Below are positions 27,700 through 39,778 of a DNA stretch of 64,000 bases, in pieces. The stretch is from Phragmites australis (Eukaryota > Streptophyta > Magnoliopsida > Poales > Poaceae). A model generated the notes under the pieces. That model was not told the origin of the DNA, made no database searches, and saw only the letters and a list, made by a program, of their open reading frames with translations. The position numbers were made by a program, and so were the translations under genes. Each line of letters begins with the position of its first letter. Positions within the stretch are counted from its first letter, which is position 1. The DNA is taken from assembly GCF_958298935.1 (NCBI RefSeq), contig NC_084921.1:42689001-42753000 (forward strand). The letters run 5' to 3'.

Positions 27700-28458
27700 G
27701 TAATAGTGGATTCTGAATTTTAGGCCCTAACATGCTAGTGTGTGCATGCGTATGCAAAATTTTGAGTCACACCATGAATTTGTCTCCTGGTGACGATTAG
27801 AGAATTATTTCAAGACCTGGTTGATACCTCTTGATATGATGATGACATGAGTTCGTCTCGTGTTAAAAATGTCATCTAAAGTGAGATATGAGCTAAATTT
27901 GCTGATTTCTCAAAATCTTTACTTAAGGTGTTGCATACTTTGTTCGGTAGAACAAATAGGGGAGAAATCCTATATGCTAAAACTTTACCCTACTCTTGCC
28001 CTCACTTGTTTACCTTAATTTCTTCCTTTTGGTGGAAACATCTTTTTGGAGATTGATGCCAAAGGGGGAGAGATTTTTAGAATTATAATCCATCAAGTGC
28101 GGAGAGTCCGCAAAAATATCTGGAGAGTCCGCATTTTTGCGAAGTGTTTGCACATTTCTGCAGAGGATCCGTACATTGACAGAAAGTCAGGTTATTGATG
28201 TGCTTATCATGTCATGCGCATCATGTTTATTCATGATCTTACACATTTGTTGCTGATGCATCCCACAGATGCTAAGATATAGGGAAATTCCCACACTTCA
28301 CCTTAAATATGTACATTTGCATTTGAGACCAAAATTTGAAATTCATTCAATGCACACATTTAGGGTGAGCTTTCTATATCCTAGGATTCAAAATCTTTTT
28401 TTATTAATCATTTTTAAACTTTAATTGTGTTGTCATCAATCACCAAAAATGGGGAAAT
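27700..28458 (+). mobile_element. 3' internal region of a SIRE/Maximus-like copia element
   Basis: Non-coding sequence leading into the LTR at 28459. It contains TGCCAAAGGGGGAGAGA near 28057 and a second purine tract (AAAAATGGGGAAAT, 28445-28458) directly before the LTR start, as in long-LTR copia elements of grasses. A set of palindromic motifs (GTGCGGAGAGTCCGC and variants) lies at 28097-28175. The 5' boundary against the LINE fragment is approximate, and no gag-pol is left. Confidence 0.6.
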
Positions 28459-30786
28459 TGAAAGTGCATCTAGGCCCCCTAGTGGGTTTTTGTGGTTAAA
28501 TGACAAAACAATTCAAGAACTAATGAGTTTGTTGAGCTTAAATAGGTTTTTACTTGCAAATGACAAAGTTAAGCTCATGTCATATGAAGTATGCAAAAGT
28601 AAAGAAATGAGCAAATATGAAAAAGGGCAAGAGAGAAAAGGATGCAAGTGCAATTGTATGGTCCCATTGCTTGTTTGCTTACATAATCAAAGAAAAATTG
28701 AAAGTGCATAAAAGATTGATCAAGATTGCAAAACTAAGAAGAAAGGTGATCAAAGGCTTAGTATTTCAAGAGCTTTGCAAATCAAGGAAGATTTAGTTGA
28801 GAGTTTGCTTGGTCATAAAATTGGTATCTTGATCAAGAAAGAAGACAAGTGATCAAAAGGCTTAGTTGATCAAGATGAGTTTATATGGAAGCTTGCTTGG
28901 TCACAACATCAATATGAAGAAAGATATTGAAATGAAGAAATAGAATACATGAGTGCATATTGATGATGAAGAAATATGTGATCAAGAGCAATGGTGAATC
29001 AAAGGGAATTGCAATGATAGGTTGCTTGGCCACATGGATGATATTCTTAATCAATAAAGAAGAAAGTTGATCAAGGGCTTAGCAATTCAGGGAAAGTCAA
29101 CATGAAAGCTTGTTTGATCACAAGATTGATATAAAAGCAAATATTCAAGCAAGGATCATGTTGTTGTGGAAATGGAATTCAATGAATGCACATTGTTGAT
29201 GCGAAGCTATGTGTGACTCAAGATGGTAAGATGGTGAAGGTGTGGCAATGACTTGGCTACCAAGGACTATGCAAGTGGAGAAGTGCAAGCAAAGAGCTTG
29301 GCGCCAAGGAACCCATGCGATGGAGAAGGAGCAAGTACTGGCCCAACACCGAATGACCGATCAAGTCCATAAGTAGTCATATGTTGTCAAGCATCAAATC
29401 ATTGTTGAATTATAAGGTTTAAGGTGGCTTGATGATATCAAGTTGATTCTTGACCATATGTGTTGAAGAATCCCAAGTCACAAGCACAAGGGGAATGTGT
29501 TCAAGAAGAAGAGACAACAAAAGGTTGCACCCTCATAAAGTCAAATTGAAAAGAAGTGGCAAGTTGAAGTTGACTAAGCTCAAGAGGTTGAAATAGATTT
29601 CATATTTGACCTTGAGTGTAGGTATGCCACTCTATCAAGAGGGATGCGACATAGAATGGTTTGACAAGTCTCGGTGCTCAAACTAACTAAACCCAAGTGC
29701 AACTTGAGAGAAACACATGTCATAACACTTGCACCTGGTGAACTTGGAGCTTGTTTTTTGTTGGGATGAATAGCCCTTCGAATAATCTTTCCGTAGAGTC
29801 CAAGAATATCGAAATCGGAGTTCGTAGCAAAAAGTTATGGCGTTTTCAATACGGTGACCTGGACTGTTTTTTAAACTGCAGAACGTCTGCATTTTTGCGG
29901 AAGGTCTGCAAATTCTAGGTCTAACGGCTAGTTTTTCTGAACTAACGACTAGTTTCGCAAAAGTCTGGAGGTTCCGTATACTTTTGCGGAGACTCCACAT
30001 TTTTCCGACTGTAATAGCTAGTTTGTGTGTGAGGAGTATTTATACCCACTCCCTCTCATGGGGGGGGGGTGCTGGTGCTTCTCACATCCACAACCAAACC
30101 AAAGCCAAATAGAGCTCTTCCCAACCCCTCTTTGTGAGGTGTGTGTGTGTGAGATTTGTGAGAAATCCTAAGAGTTGGATTGAGAGATTTGTGTTTGAGA
30201 GCACAAGAGAGAGCAATCCACCCTTGAGCACTTGTGGGCTTCGTCAAGCAATTCGTGAAGCATTTGTTACTCTTGGAGGGGAAACCTCCTAGACGGCTAG
30301 GCGTCGCCCAGCGAGCTCCTGTGCTTGTGGTGAGCTGCGAGAAAGTTTGTGAAGGTCGATCTCGCCTCCGCCAGGGAAGAGATCAAGCTAGTGGATCGAG
30401 GAAAGCGGTTGAAAAAGACCCAGCACTTTGGAGCTTCCTCAACATAGACGTAGGAATCACGTGGTGAATCCGAATTTCAGGAAACAAATCTTTGTATCTC
30501 CACTTCGGTTTGTTTACTTTTGAGTTCTTGCTTTGATTTGTGCTTTCCACTAGATATACTTGGTTATGCATACTCATTAGACGTAGTTTATATTCAAGTT
30601 TCCTCTGTTCTTGCGAAAGGCCCGCAAAAGTGCGGAGGCTTTGCAAAAGTGCGGAGGGTCCACACAAATCTGCAGAGAATCTGTAAATTTACGGAGGCTC
30701 CACTTTTAACTAATCCGTTGCAAGTTTGTTTGATTTTTAAGGAAACGCCTATTCACCTCTCTCTAGGCGACATATCGATCCTTTCA
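28459..30786 (+). repeat. Long 3' LTR (2.3 kb), SIRE/Maximus-like
   Basis: Starts TGAAAGTGCATCTAGGCCCC, a start common to this grass LTR family, and ends ATCCTTTCA at 30786, so the ends are TGAAAG and CTTTCA. Near the right end is the family signature (reverse of CCTAGAGAGAGGTGAATAGGCG). Repetitive (T/C)AAG and ATCAAGA-rich text at 28730-29560 and palindromic CGGAG-type motifs at about 29880-30000 and 30615-30705 occur inside. Only one LTR is present, so this is the end of a truncated element. Confidence 0.8.
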
Positions 30787-32057
30787 TATCTCCATTCACT
30801 ATCGCTCTATCCGCATCTCTCAATCTGTGAGACCAAAGAGTGGAGCCTGCAAAGGTGGACTGCCGCCATGTTGGACTATGGTCCACAGTGAACCGATCTC
30901 TGTGAACATTGTCAGTCCACCGATGCCACAGACCCAATCCATAAATAGTACCCCCTAGCCTAGTTGACCGATGACCGATCAATAGTGATTGTTGATCGAT
31001 CAACATGGGTCCAACCACACATGTCACCCTATGTTCCCCTATCCAAATCTAAAAAAATCATTAAATAAATATAAATCCTATTTTCTAAATTATAGGGAAT
31101 ATTCCAAGTGTTCTAAGTCCCTGGTTAGTAGTTTTGTGGGTGGATACCGTGGCGATACTAGGTAGATAAGGGCCTTGTTATGCTTGCTCCACCAAATCGT
31201 ATGGCTAGAGATGGATCATATCTTATGAGTAAAGTGTATAATATATGTATAGTGTAAATATATTTAAATAGCCACATCCTCAGTTATGGACATAGTTGTG
31301 GTGGGGTCTCATTTGATTAGCTCAAGTGTGAGTTTCCTTGATGTGTGAGTGTGTGGTATTCCTGTATTTTGGAAAGTGTTAGCTGTAAGTTGGAGAGGAC
31401 AACCTCTAATATTGATATTAAAACTTGCTTTATAAAAGGTTTCGAAGTGTGCTTTACAAAACCAACTCTTGCGTAAAAATATGTTTTTTTTTGTTAACAC
31501 TAAGCCCTATGGTTTGGTTCCTTGCTTAATTCCTTAAACATCTATCAATCCTGTTGAAGTAGTGTTAAGGTTTGATAGGTACCTTCCATACTCATACTTA
31601 ATAATTTCAATGAAGAGCCAAAGCATTACTTCGGGAATGATGAAGAAGCATGTTTTAAGCTATGGCCGCACCCAAATTGCCTATGACATTGGGTTTAATA
31701 TGTTTTTTGTTGCTAAGCTCTCTTTTGATTGTCATAAGATCGATGTATAACTTTAATCAAATAATATACTTTATTTGAAGTATAACTATGATTTTATTTT
31801 GTTATAATAAGTATACATTAGCTACTGATCTAGGGACTAATACATAAGACAAAAAATTGAAAAATTAAATCCAACACACCCCATTTACCCACTAAACAAG
31901 CATGTAGACGATAGTCCACACTCGGTCAACCAGTTTGTTAGACCGAATTTTATTTCAAATTATGTTGGGCTGATTTAAAGCTAGCTTCTAGTATATTTGG
32001 ATTAGGGACGGGCAAAGCCTGAGCTGAGCCTCCTTCACTCCCTTCAGCCTAGAATCC
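30787..32057. other. Intergenic, degenerate repeat, no gene
   Basis: No coding sequence found. The segment at about 31190-31330 (GAGTAAAGTGTATAATATA and following) is a diverged relative of 60-150, so old repeat material is present. The rest is AT-rich. Confidence 0.45.
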
Positions 32058-32514
32058 TAGAATTTTTTATTATATATTTTTTTATTTTTAAAAATAGTAG
32101 AAATATGCACGTTTCAAAAAAATGTAAATTCTCGCCGATTTATACTTATTAATCGTACACTGGACGATTTATTTAAAAATCATAAAAATGTCGTATTACG
32201 ATGCTCTCAAACCTTTGAAAACCATATAAATAGTCATGAAAAATTATGATTTTTTTTAGAGGATGATCATCTAGTGCTCCACAAAATTTCATTCTCAAAC
32301 AGACCTCTACACCAATTTTTTAATTTTTTTGACTATTTAGATAGTGTTTTATGTTTAAGAGCATCAGAATGCAACATTTTATGATTTTTAAATAAATCAT
32401 CTGATGCAGGTTGATAAGTACATATCGTTCGTTTAATGGACCATAAGTATAGATTGCCCGTTTAGTGTGTAACAAGCGCCTATTTTTAAATAAAAAAGTT
32501 CTAAAATCCTAAGA
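32058..32514. repeat. Foldback / inverted-repeat element (MITE-like)
   Basis: Imperfect inverted repeat. The clearest arms are about 70 bp: left 32145-32210 (with ATTTATTTAAAAATCATAAAA) and right 32355-32425 (TTTTATGATTTTTAAATAAAT). Outer similarity extends to CCTAGAATTTTTTATT on the left and AATAAAAAAGTTCTAAAATCC on the right. No target duplication is certain. Non-coding. Confidence 0.6.
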
Positions 32515-32524
32515 CCTAACTCCA

Positions 32525-33010
32525 CGGCCCTCTCGGTAGCACATGGCACAACAGACGACGACTCAACGAGCCTGCGGCCCTCCCGGCCGAGGCCGCCTCA
32601 GCACACACACACCCCACCCGTCCGCCCGGTCCAAAAGACCAAAACCAAGCGGGCCCGCGCGCCTCATATCAACCGGCAAGTGGTTTCGCCGATGCCGCCG
32701 CCACCGACGGCGACGACCCATCGCCGCCCGGCTTCCCATCTCCATCTCCCCGCGGCTGGGGCAACCTACGCGGCCACGCACCGCCAGCACAACCCACCAG
32801 ATCGTCCGCTGCGTCACCCTCGTCCTGCACGGCTGCGCCCCACTAGGTAACTCACGAACCACTTTAACGTCACTTCACCCTCCTATCGGTGACGCCGCGG
32901 TTGCGCTCCCGCCGCCCTTTTCCCCGCCTTTCTACCCGTTCAGCATCCCCCGATGAGAAACCTGCGGCTGAGCTCCGGCTCACGTCGCGCCTAGCGGGAT
33001 ATCGAGTCGG
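32525..33010 (+). other. GC-rich block, possible promoter or untranslated first exon
   Basis: Abrupt GC-rich island between AT-rich flanks, with CpG-rich codon-like runs in all frames and possible donors (for example TAG|GTAACT at about 32846). It could be a 5' untranslated exon or promoter of the phosphotransfer gene about 3 kb downstream, or a relict of another gene. No protein family is recognisable. Confidence 0.3.
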
Positions 33011-35910
33011 CGCGCTCATCCGGACGGGGAGGTTGCTGTCGAGGAATCAACGTGTTGTTCTCCTCTCTCGATTGGTCGGTACACACCTTTCCTTTCCCGC
33101 TCCCTATGGATGCCTCTTGGAGGGAATCGGTTCTCGTGGTAGTGTTACACCAAGCCAATCTAGGGAGTATGACGGCTAAGACCGTATGATCTTTATTTGC
33201 TAGTACTGGGATGAAAAAAGATCGCTCCAACTTAGGTGATGATTAAACATGTATTCGGTTCTTTCTTTTACATATCATGTATGGGTAAGAGTGACTTACG
33301 TGTATAGCTTCAGAAATCTGAAAGCGTGCCTTGGGTGCTGAACTGCTGAAGATCACGCAGTGTCCGCTTGTTACCTGCCATGTGTTTGGAGCTCAGTTAT
33401 GCATCACAAAAATTTGGCGATTGCTTGGTTAGTGTTTTAGTGATCCCATGTTACATCCTCATCTCAAAACTTACCTTTGGATGCACTTGACCCAATGAAT
33501 TTTGGAATTGAGGGACAATTGGGCAAGTTGGTGCTTTCTCGGTGAGAATAGAAACCTACTAATGTGCCAAAAAGCGATGGGACATACACGCCAAACAGAA
33601 CTTAGAAAGCATCTAGATTCCTTTTTGCAGCAGCGTACATGATAAATCTATAAGGACGCTTTTAGAGGCACCGCTCACATCCAGTTCATGTTGTGCTATG
33701 CATATGCTACTTTTGGATTGTGGAAAGCGAGTCTGCGATGCTATAAAGGGATTTCTGAGTGCTGACAAGGTGGTCACACACAAGCCATAGATCATAGATA
33801 ACCTTGATACGTGGAAGCAGATACATGTGATGCATAAAGATATCAAAACCCACTGTTGGTGTTTTCCGTTGGCAAATAACATCAGACTTGAAACTCAAAA
33901 TGCAGTGGCAGATGCTATAGTTTGGAAGTATTTACCAGGAAAGACAAGCTTCAGTTTAAAATGCTCAAAAAATTTAATAGCGTTGTCTTGATACTTATAT
34001 CTGCACTCCACCCATTTTTATGCATGATAAAAAGGTCAAATTATCAATCTTTGTTTTGTTCAATTGAAGCTTAGTGTCTATCAACATGATGTACATGATA
34101 ACAGACACATCTTGATAATTTTTTGGTTTTCATTAGAGTAGCCATATTTTCTCTTTTCCCTCATAGGAAAGGACATACTACTCATGTATGAGAAATAGAT
34201 TTGCAAAATGGAAGATGTTGCCATAAGAATGCTCACCGGAGAGATGCCAGTATATATATGGATGAACAGTGGGACCACGCCTTGGGATATTTTTTGTAAA
34301 TTTAAGCACCATTCAGGGAAGGTACTGACTGCATAGCTTTCTGTTTATTTCGAATTTTTTATCCATGCCATATTCTCTTATCAAGTTGCGATGTCGACTA
34401 GGGTGAAGAGCGATCATTGGATCAATCATTGAATGAATCTCTTTTACCCCTTTTACAGAAGGCTGTTGGTTTTGCCACGTGGTCCAATATGCTGAGAGAA
34501 CCTTAGTTTGGGACAATTGGATCAAGCTGTTCTGGTCTGTTTCTTTGTCCTACTTTTCTTTGAGTAAGTCTCAAAGTAAGAATCTCGGGGGCCTATTCTA
34601 ATTCTCCATCGTCCTCCCAGATTTTATCACCACATTATGTTTGAACTTTGAGGGGCACAAAAGATATCTTGTTCTATCTTTCCCCCTTTGTCTGATTACA
34701 GTCTGTCCTGCAATTTGTCTCTAAAGAATTTGTTGTGTAATCTTAGGGTACCTTTTCATTAGAAGCACACAGTGAAAAAAATTACCTGCAAAGCAGCTAA
34801 ACGGTAGCAGTGTAAGATAAATGTACTGATGTGAAGTAATCTGACTTCAGTGTTAGCTGGTTTGAACTTTATTAAACGGAATCTTCGGTATAGATGAATT
34901 GAATGACAGTTTGATGATGATTCGTTATTGGCACGGAATAGGAACATTGTTCGGTTTACTCTCCACCGAGAGATTCTGGTGTTTGCTTTTCACGCTTGTG
35001 CTAAATCTTTTAAATACATGTAAGGAGTAAGGAAAAGTCTGTGTAGGCTGGTCGAAATGAAAGCTTAAATTGTTCTTCTTTTGGACTTCAGATTAACTAA
35101 ATTGCAGGATCACCCCATGTTTAACCAAAAAAATGCCGCCATCTCTCTGACTCTGGTATGCTGGTAGCAGATAAAGCTTAAACTGTTGGTCTGTTGTGAT
35201 TTTGGATTAATTATGGACCTTAAGCTTAACAAAATCATAGGATTACCCCATGTTTGATTAATTTACAACTGTAGTTTCTTTTCTCATCAGATAGTGGTGC
35301 CTGGGACTTCTTCACTTGTTGGCATAGGGTGTGCCTCTGTGTTCTTCTGAGCAATCCAACATGAGAAAATTTAGCAGTAGAGTCTGTATTAGGTCTGAAC
35401 TCCACTCTGCACTCAAATGTGTTTACTTTATGTAGACATGTAGTAATACAATATCATATCATGCTTTATGTACACCTGCAGAAAGCCAGAAAGTCATGTT
35501 GCTGTTCAATAAGCAATGCCAGCTAATTTTTTAGATCTTCTCGGATTATGTTTGTTAGGAAAATAGTCCTCATACCATGAAACAGGTGTACTCTTTCTCT
35601 TTGGGGCTTTGAGCTGTGTTTCAGTGATAAACTAATCTTGACTCTTGAGAACGCCTAAAAATAAGGCCCCTTAATGATTTCTTAGCACTTGTTGTACACC
35701 AAAATATATCTTATAAATAGATACAGGCTATAAGAATCCACATCTCTTCAAGTCACTCTCTTCAAGTCACTCTCCAAAATGTGGATAGCTTGTGCACACC
35801 GTGGCAATCAAATCACCTGCGCATGCAAGATGCTAACTTTTGTTATCCAGAAATTGGAATATCTGAAGTTTCACTTCGTTTGGTGGACAAGTAGTAACAA
35901 CCTCCTCAAC
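33011..35910. other. Upstream region of the phosphotransfer gene, no gene identified
   Basis: AT-rich and non-coding as far as I can tell. A minus-strand open frame at 33613-33898 looks faintly protein-like in two frames but matches no family I know. A 14-bp tandem duplication (CTTCAAGTCACTCT) lies at about 35745-35775. Confidence 0.4.
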
Positions 35911-35917
35911 TATATAA
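35911..35917 (+). promoter_or_regulatory. TATA box candidate of the phosphotransfer gene
   Basis: TATATAA followed by GCA, 129 bp before the ATG at 36046; spacing fits a core promoter with a leader of about 100 nt. Confidence 0.5.
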
Positions 35918-36045
35918 GCATACTGCATGTTCAGCTTTCTATATCCATAGCTCCCACCAGTTATTATTTGTACTGTGACTTGTGAAGTGTGTTTGTATCT
36001 GTATCACCTTCGCTTTGCCACCTTTTCCATAGTTCATTCATACGG

Positions 36046-37759
36046 ATGGATTATTCTAATTTGCGACACCAAGCTGCATCCATGAAAAAGAGTCTCTTTG
36101 ATCAGGCCTGTCTCTGAAGATTTCTAATAATTAATATATATATTTTCTCAAGGACATTAGAAGTTCGATCATACTATGTCCTATGTTTATTCACGGCCAC
36201 TTTTTATCCCATCCACACCAGCCGCTGTTCTACTGTTTCTTCATGTTTTTCTTTGATATATCATATGCTGATTCAGTAGGTCATATTTTATTGACAGGGA
36301 TACCTAGATGAACAATTTTGTCAGGTGGAAGACCTGCAGGATGAAGCTAGTCCTAATTTTGCAGAAGAGGTCGTTACTTTGTTTTTCAAGGACTCAGCCA
36401 GACTAATGTCAAACATTGAGCAAGCTCTGTAAGTATAAATAGTGAAACTTTCTTAGGCAGGGAGAAGTGCTTTCCTTTTCAAAAGGAAAGAAGAAGATAT
36501 ACCATGCAAGCAGTACTTACGTGTATACACTACTGCTTGCATGTATAATGCGCTGACGCGGTGTATAATGTGCTGCATGGTATAATGCGCTGACACGCTT
36601 CTTCTTTTCTTTTCAAAAGGAAAGCAGAAGATATACCATGTTTTCCTTTTGACTAATTTAATTTGGTGACTCTGCAGGGAGAAATACGCCAAAGATTTCA
36701 ACAGGTGGGACACATACATGCAGCAACTAAAAGGCAGCTGTTCCAGGTAGCTCCAGAGCTGCGTCTGGATATATTTGTTCAGTTACATATGATGCATGCT
36801 GTGCGACAGTACCACAGACCTTTAGCTTAATGTTTCATGAATCATGAAATCCAGCAAGATTATAGAGTCTGACTGAGCATCCTGTGAAGCTGACACCGTA
36901 TTTTTTTAAAACAAATGCATACAGTTAATTTCTCGTCATGCCTGCTGCCTGCTGCCTGCTTCAGTTTGTTTATGGTTTACCTGAAACATCTCAATTGAAT
37001 GCCTCACTAATGAAATCTCCAGTATTCATGTAAACCAAAGCTCTTTAAGGCTTTAAGGTAGTCTGGTATCACGGAGAAACTCGTCCTTTTTATTCGTCAA
37101 TTGGCTACTAAATATGTGTCAACGTCAACCGAAAGCTTAATGCACGAAGCCAACCTTTTCTAAGCATAGCATGGTTCTGAATTCAGATGTAAATAAAAGC
37201 AAAAATCTAAAGTCTTAACGGATTATCATAATTTTTATAGTTCGTATGTGATTGACATTACTCAACTTTATGCAGCATTGGTGCTTCAAGGATGAAGAGT
37301 GAGTGTATGTCATTCAGGGATTACTGTGGACAAGGAAATGTTGAAGGGTCTCTCTCTCCATATTGACTTGTTATATAAAGTTTCCACCGAATTCTACCAC
37401 TTTTCTGTTTGTATCCATGGAAATATTCTCAGATGTTCATCTTTCCAAAATCAAAATACACGATTTAGGGTTTAGGGATGGCCACACATTAGTCCCTGTA
37501 GTGAAAACATCCTCGTTTACACTTGTGCCAATTTTGGTTTGCAGTTGCATGAGATCGTTCCAGGAAGTGAAGAGGGAGCATGCTGTCCTGAGGCAGAAAC
37601 TAGAAGCATATTTCCAGGTAACCATTTCTAAGTAACTTGTGTCATGACTCGTGACTCGTGACAATGGAACATTATCTCATATATTTCACCTTGTGTTTTT
37701 GCATGCAGCTTCTGCGACAAGCTGGTCCTGCTGGAGCTGCCACTAGGCCTGCCATGTAA
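36046..37759 (+). CDS. PHP: Pseudo-histidine phosphotransfer protein (PHP), 6 exons
   Basis: HPt-fold protein of the cytokinin two-component phosphorelay. Exons: 36046-36105, 36298-36428, 36678-36746, 37276-37347, 37545-37617, 37709-37759, giving 151 residues, the usual HPt length. It begins MDYSNLRHQAASMKKSLFDQ, followed by GYLDEQFCQVEDLQDEASPN, then FFKDSARLMSNIEQAL, the active-site helix and VKREHAVLRQKLEAYFQLL. True HPts carry HQLKGS; here the motif is QQLKGSCSSIGA with Gln79 in place of the phosphorylated His. Such proteins cannot accept phosphate and act as inhibitors of the relay (Arabidopsis AHP6, rice PHPs). The first intron would use a GC donor (CAG|GCCTGT); the other introns are GT-AG. 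Location is expected to be cytosol and nucleus. AATAAA lies at 37955-37960. Confidence 0.93.
36470..36640 (+). repeat. Compound direct and inverted repeat in PHP intron 2
   Basis: A 32-bp segment at 36475-36506 (CTTTTCAAAAGGAAAGAAGA...) recurs at 36609-36640 with one change, and itself contains the palindrome CTTTCCTTTTCAAAAGGAAAG-like at 36470-36490. Between the copies are a hairpin (GCAAGCAGTA...TACTGCTTGC, about 36507-36540) and repeated TATAATGCGCTGAC units. Confidence 0.7.
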
Positions 37760-38417
37760 GGACTGGGCTTTGACATTCTACAAGCTGAAGTAAAATGGAT
37801 TATGGCACAAGAAGATAGTCTGGACAACTAGCTGGACCTGCTGCGCAGCGTCCAGGGGGCAGCATATGCATGTTAGCATGTATAGATATAACGGAAATAA
37901 CAAGAGATGAGATACCTGTGTAACTGATTAAATACAAGCTTCCTCGCAAAAGAAAATAAAAGGAGCAAATACAAGCTTGAAAGATATTATATTCTCATGT
38001 CCAACATGTAACGACGGAATAAGAGTACAGGAGTGTTGCTCTGACACTTTGCCTGTTCCTGCGTGTTTTGATTGCGTTCATTTATTATCAGAAGCGTGTC
38101 AGCGCGTGTGCCATGACTCGTCAGGACACAGGCATGTATAGTTGCATGGCTAGCCTGCGTTGCCAGGACAAGGAATGCCTGTGGTGCAAGAACTGTACAG
38201 TGCTGGTGTTGTACTGACGCTAGTGTGCTCCGGGTCAGTTGTAATACTACCAAATATTCAAAAAGAGAGAGTTATTCAAATAATTAAATTTTAAATCGGT
38301 TGCTCATATGGATAATCGAAAACCATACATTTTACTATTTAAGCATCAGTCTCGAACATTTGTAATTCGTAGCAAGTTTAATAAATCTATATCGTTAATT
38401 AAAATAAAAAAAAGACC
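37760..38417. other. PHP 3' UTR and short intergenic stretch
   Basis: Contains the PHP poly(A) signal (AATAAA at 37955) and AT-rich sequence. Nothing else identified. Confidence 0.5.
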
Positions 38418-38923
38418 ATGGATGGACTCCTATCCATCCATCCACACGCCTCCCGAGCTCGACCGGCTCACGCCTTCCTCACGCCACCGCCTTTGCCGAT
38501 TCACCGCCGCCCCTTCCACTCGCCTCCCCGCCGGCCCGCCTCCACCGGCTCGCCGTCGGTCGCCGTCGACCGTCTCCGACATCCACGCCGCCGTCCTCGG
38601 CTGCGTGCGCCGCCGCCTCGCCAGCCCGCCGCCGCTCAAACAGCCGCGCCACCGCTTCTGTGCACCCGCCGTCGCCGGTCACCGCCGCCGCCGCTTTAGC
38701 CGCGCTGCGCCGCGCCGCTGCGGCTTGCTGCAGCGTCATCACCCGCTGCCGCTGCTCACCACTGAGCTGGACCTCCCCGTCGCGCCGCGTTCGCCTCCGT
38801 CGCGCTGAGCCGCCGCACGCTGTCCCTGCTGCTGCTGGCCACCGTGCTACATCCTCACGCCGGCCGCCGTGCCACCCTCTCTCTGTATGTGCTAACCGAG
38901 AGAAGCAAGAACAGGAAAGGGAG
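38418..38923. other. GC-rich block of unknown origin
   Basis: CpG-rich, with Pro/Arg-rich or Ala/Gly-rich frames on both strands and no family recognisable in any of them. It stops a few bases before the MULE. It could be a promoter/first-exon remnant or captured gene piece; I cannot choose. Confidence 0.3.
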
Positions 38924-38932
38924 AAAAAACAA

Positions 38933-39778
38933 GGATTATTTATTTATTTACCACTCAATTGGCATGCCTCACCCGAACTACCACTATTTTGATATGCGAT
39001 TTATCAACAGCCACGGGTCTACGAATTGATTATTTCTTTCTTATTATCTTTTTTAAAATCGTTTAACCATCCAGGGACTTGATTTGCCAATACGGTCCCT
39101 CTCTTCAACTTGCCCCTAGGCACGGCTGCTGGAGCCCGACGTGGTTCATTTTAGTTCCCTGGGCTGGGGTTTCGGGAGTTAGCGACGGAGGGTGGCGGCG
39201 GCGCGTGTACTCCAGATCCAGTAAAGAATGAGGGGTGACATCGGCTTCGGGATCCATGGATCCCGCAGACATCCCATCAGGGTAAGTGCTCGGCGCATTC
39301 CTCCTTTCGTTATTGGCGAAAACAGGTCCGGCACCGGATCAGCGGCAACCCGGTCGGAGTCTCCCGCCACTAGCGACGGCTGCGCATGCTACACGCTGAT
39401 TGCGACATGCCTTTCACCACGCCTGGCTCGGCTGGATCCGGTAAGGGGCGGCGGTGGTCTTGCATGCAGAGAAGGGAGGCGCTGAGAGAGCAGGAAGAAG
39501 ACGACCAGGAACGGAGCAAAAGGGTGCGAGCCAGGTCCGCGTCAGGCTACACTGGACCATGTACCCTGGCTTAGGAGGGCAATTCAGTCATTCTGTCTAG
39601 AGCATGCAACATAAAAACGCAATTAGTCAAGTCATTGGAAGGTTAAACGGTTTTAAAAAAAGGATAATGGTAAAGAAATAATCAATTCTCGGACCAGTGG
39701 CTGTGGGTGAATTGCATACCAAAATAATAGCAATTTGGCCAAGGCATGCCAATTGACTGGCAAATAAATAAATACCCC
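38933..39778. mobile_element. Mutator-like element with long TIRs and GC-rich cargo (Pack-MULE candidate)
   Basis: 846 bp bounded by inverted repeats of about 160-170 bp: left about 38933-39095 (GGATTATTTATTTATTTACC, then CTCAATTGGCATGCC) and right about 39612-39778, whose complement begins GGGGTATTTATTTATTTGCC and then TCAATTGGCATGCC. The flanks AAAAAACAA (38924-38932) and AAAAAAGAA (39779-39787) give a 9-bp target duplication with one mismatch, as for MULEs. The inside (39120-39590) is GC-rich with gene-like composition, no transposase and possible splice signals, matching a Pack-MULE that captured gene fragments. The source gene is not recognisable. Confidence 0.8.

Noticed and set aside
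38418..38808. Pro/Arg-rich plus frames and Ala-rich minus frame as a gene
   Set aside because: Composition follows GC content in all frames; no motif, splice structure or family is recognisable, so I report only a GC-rich block.
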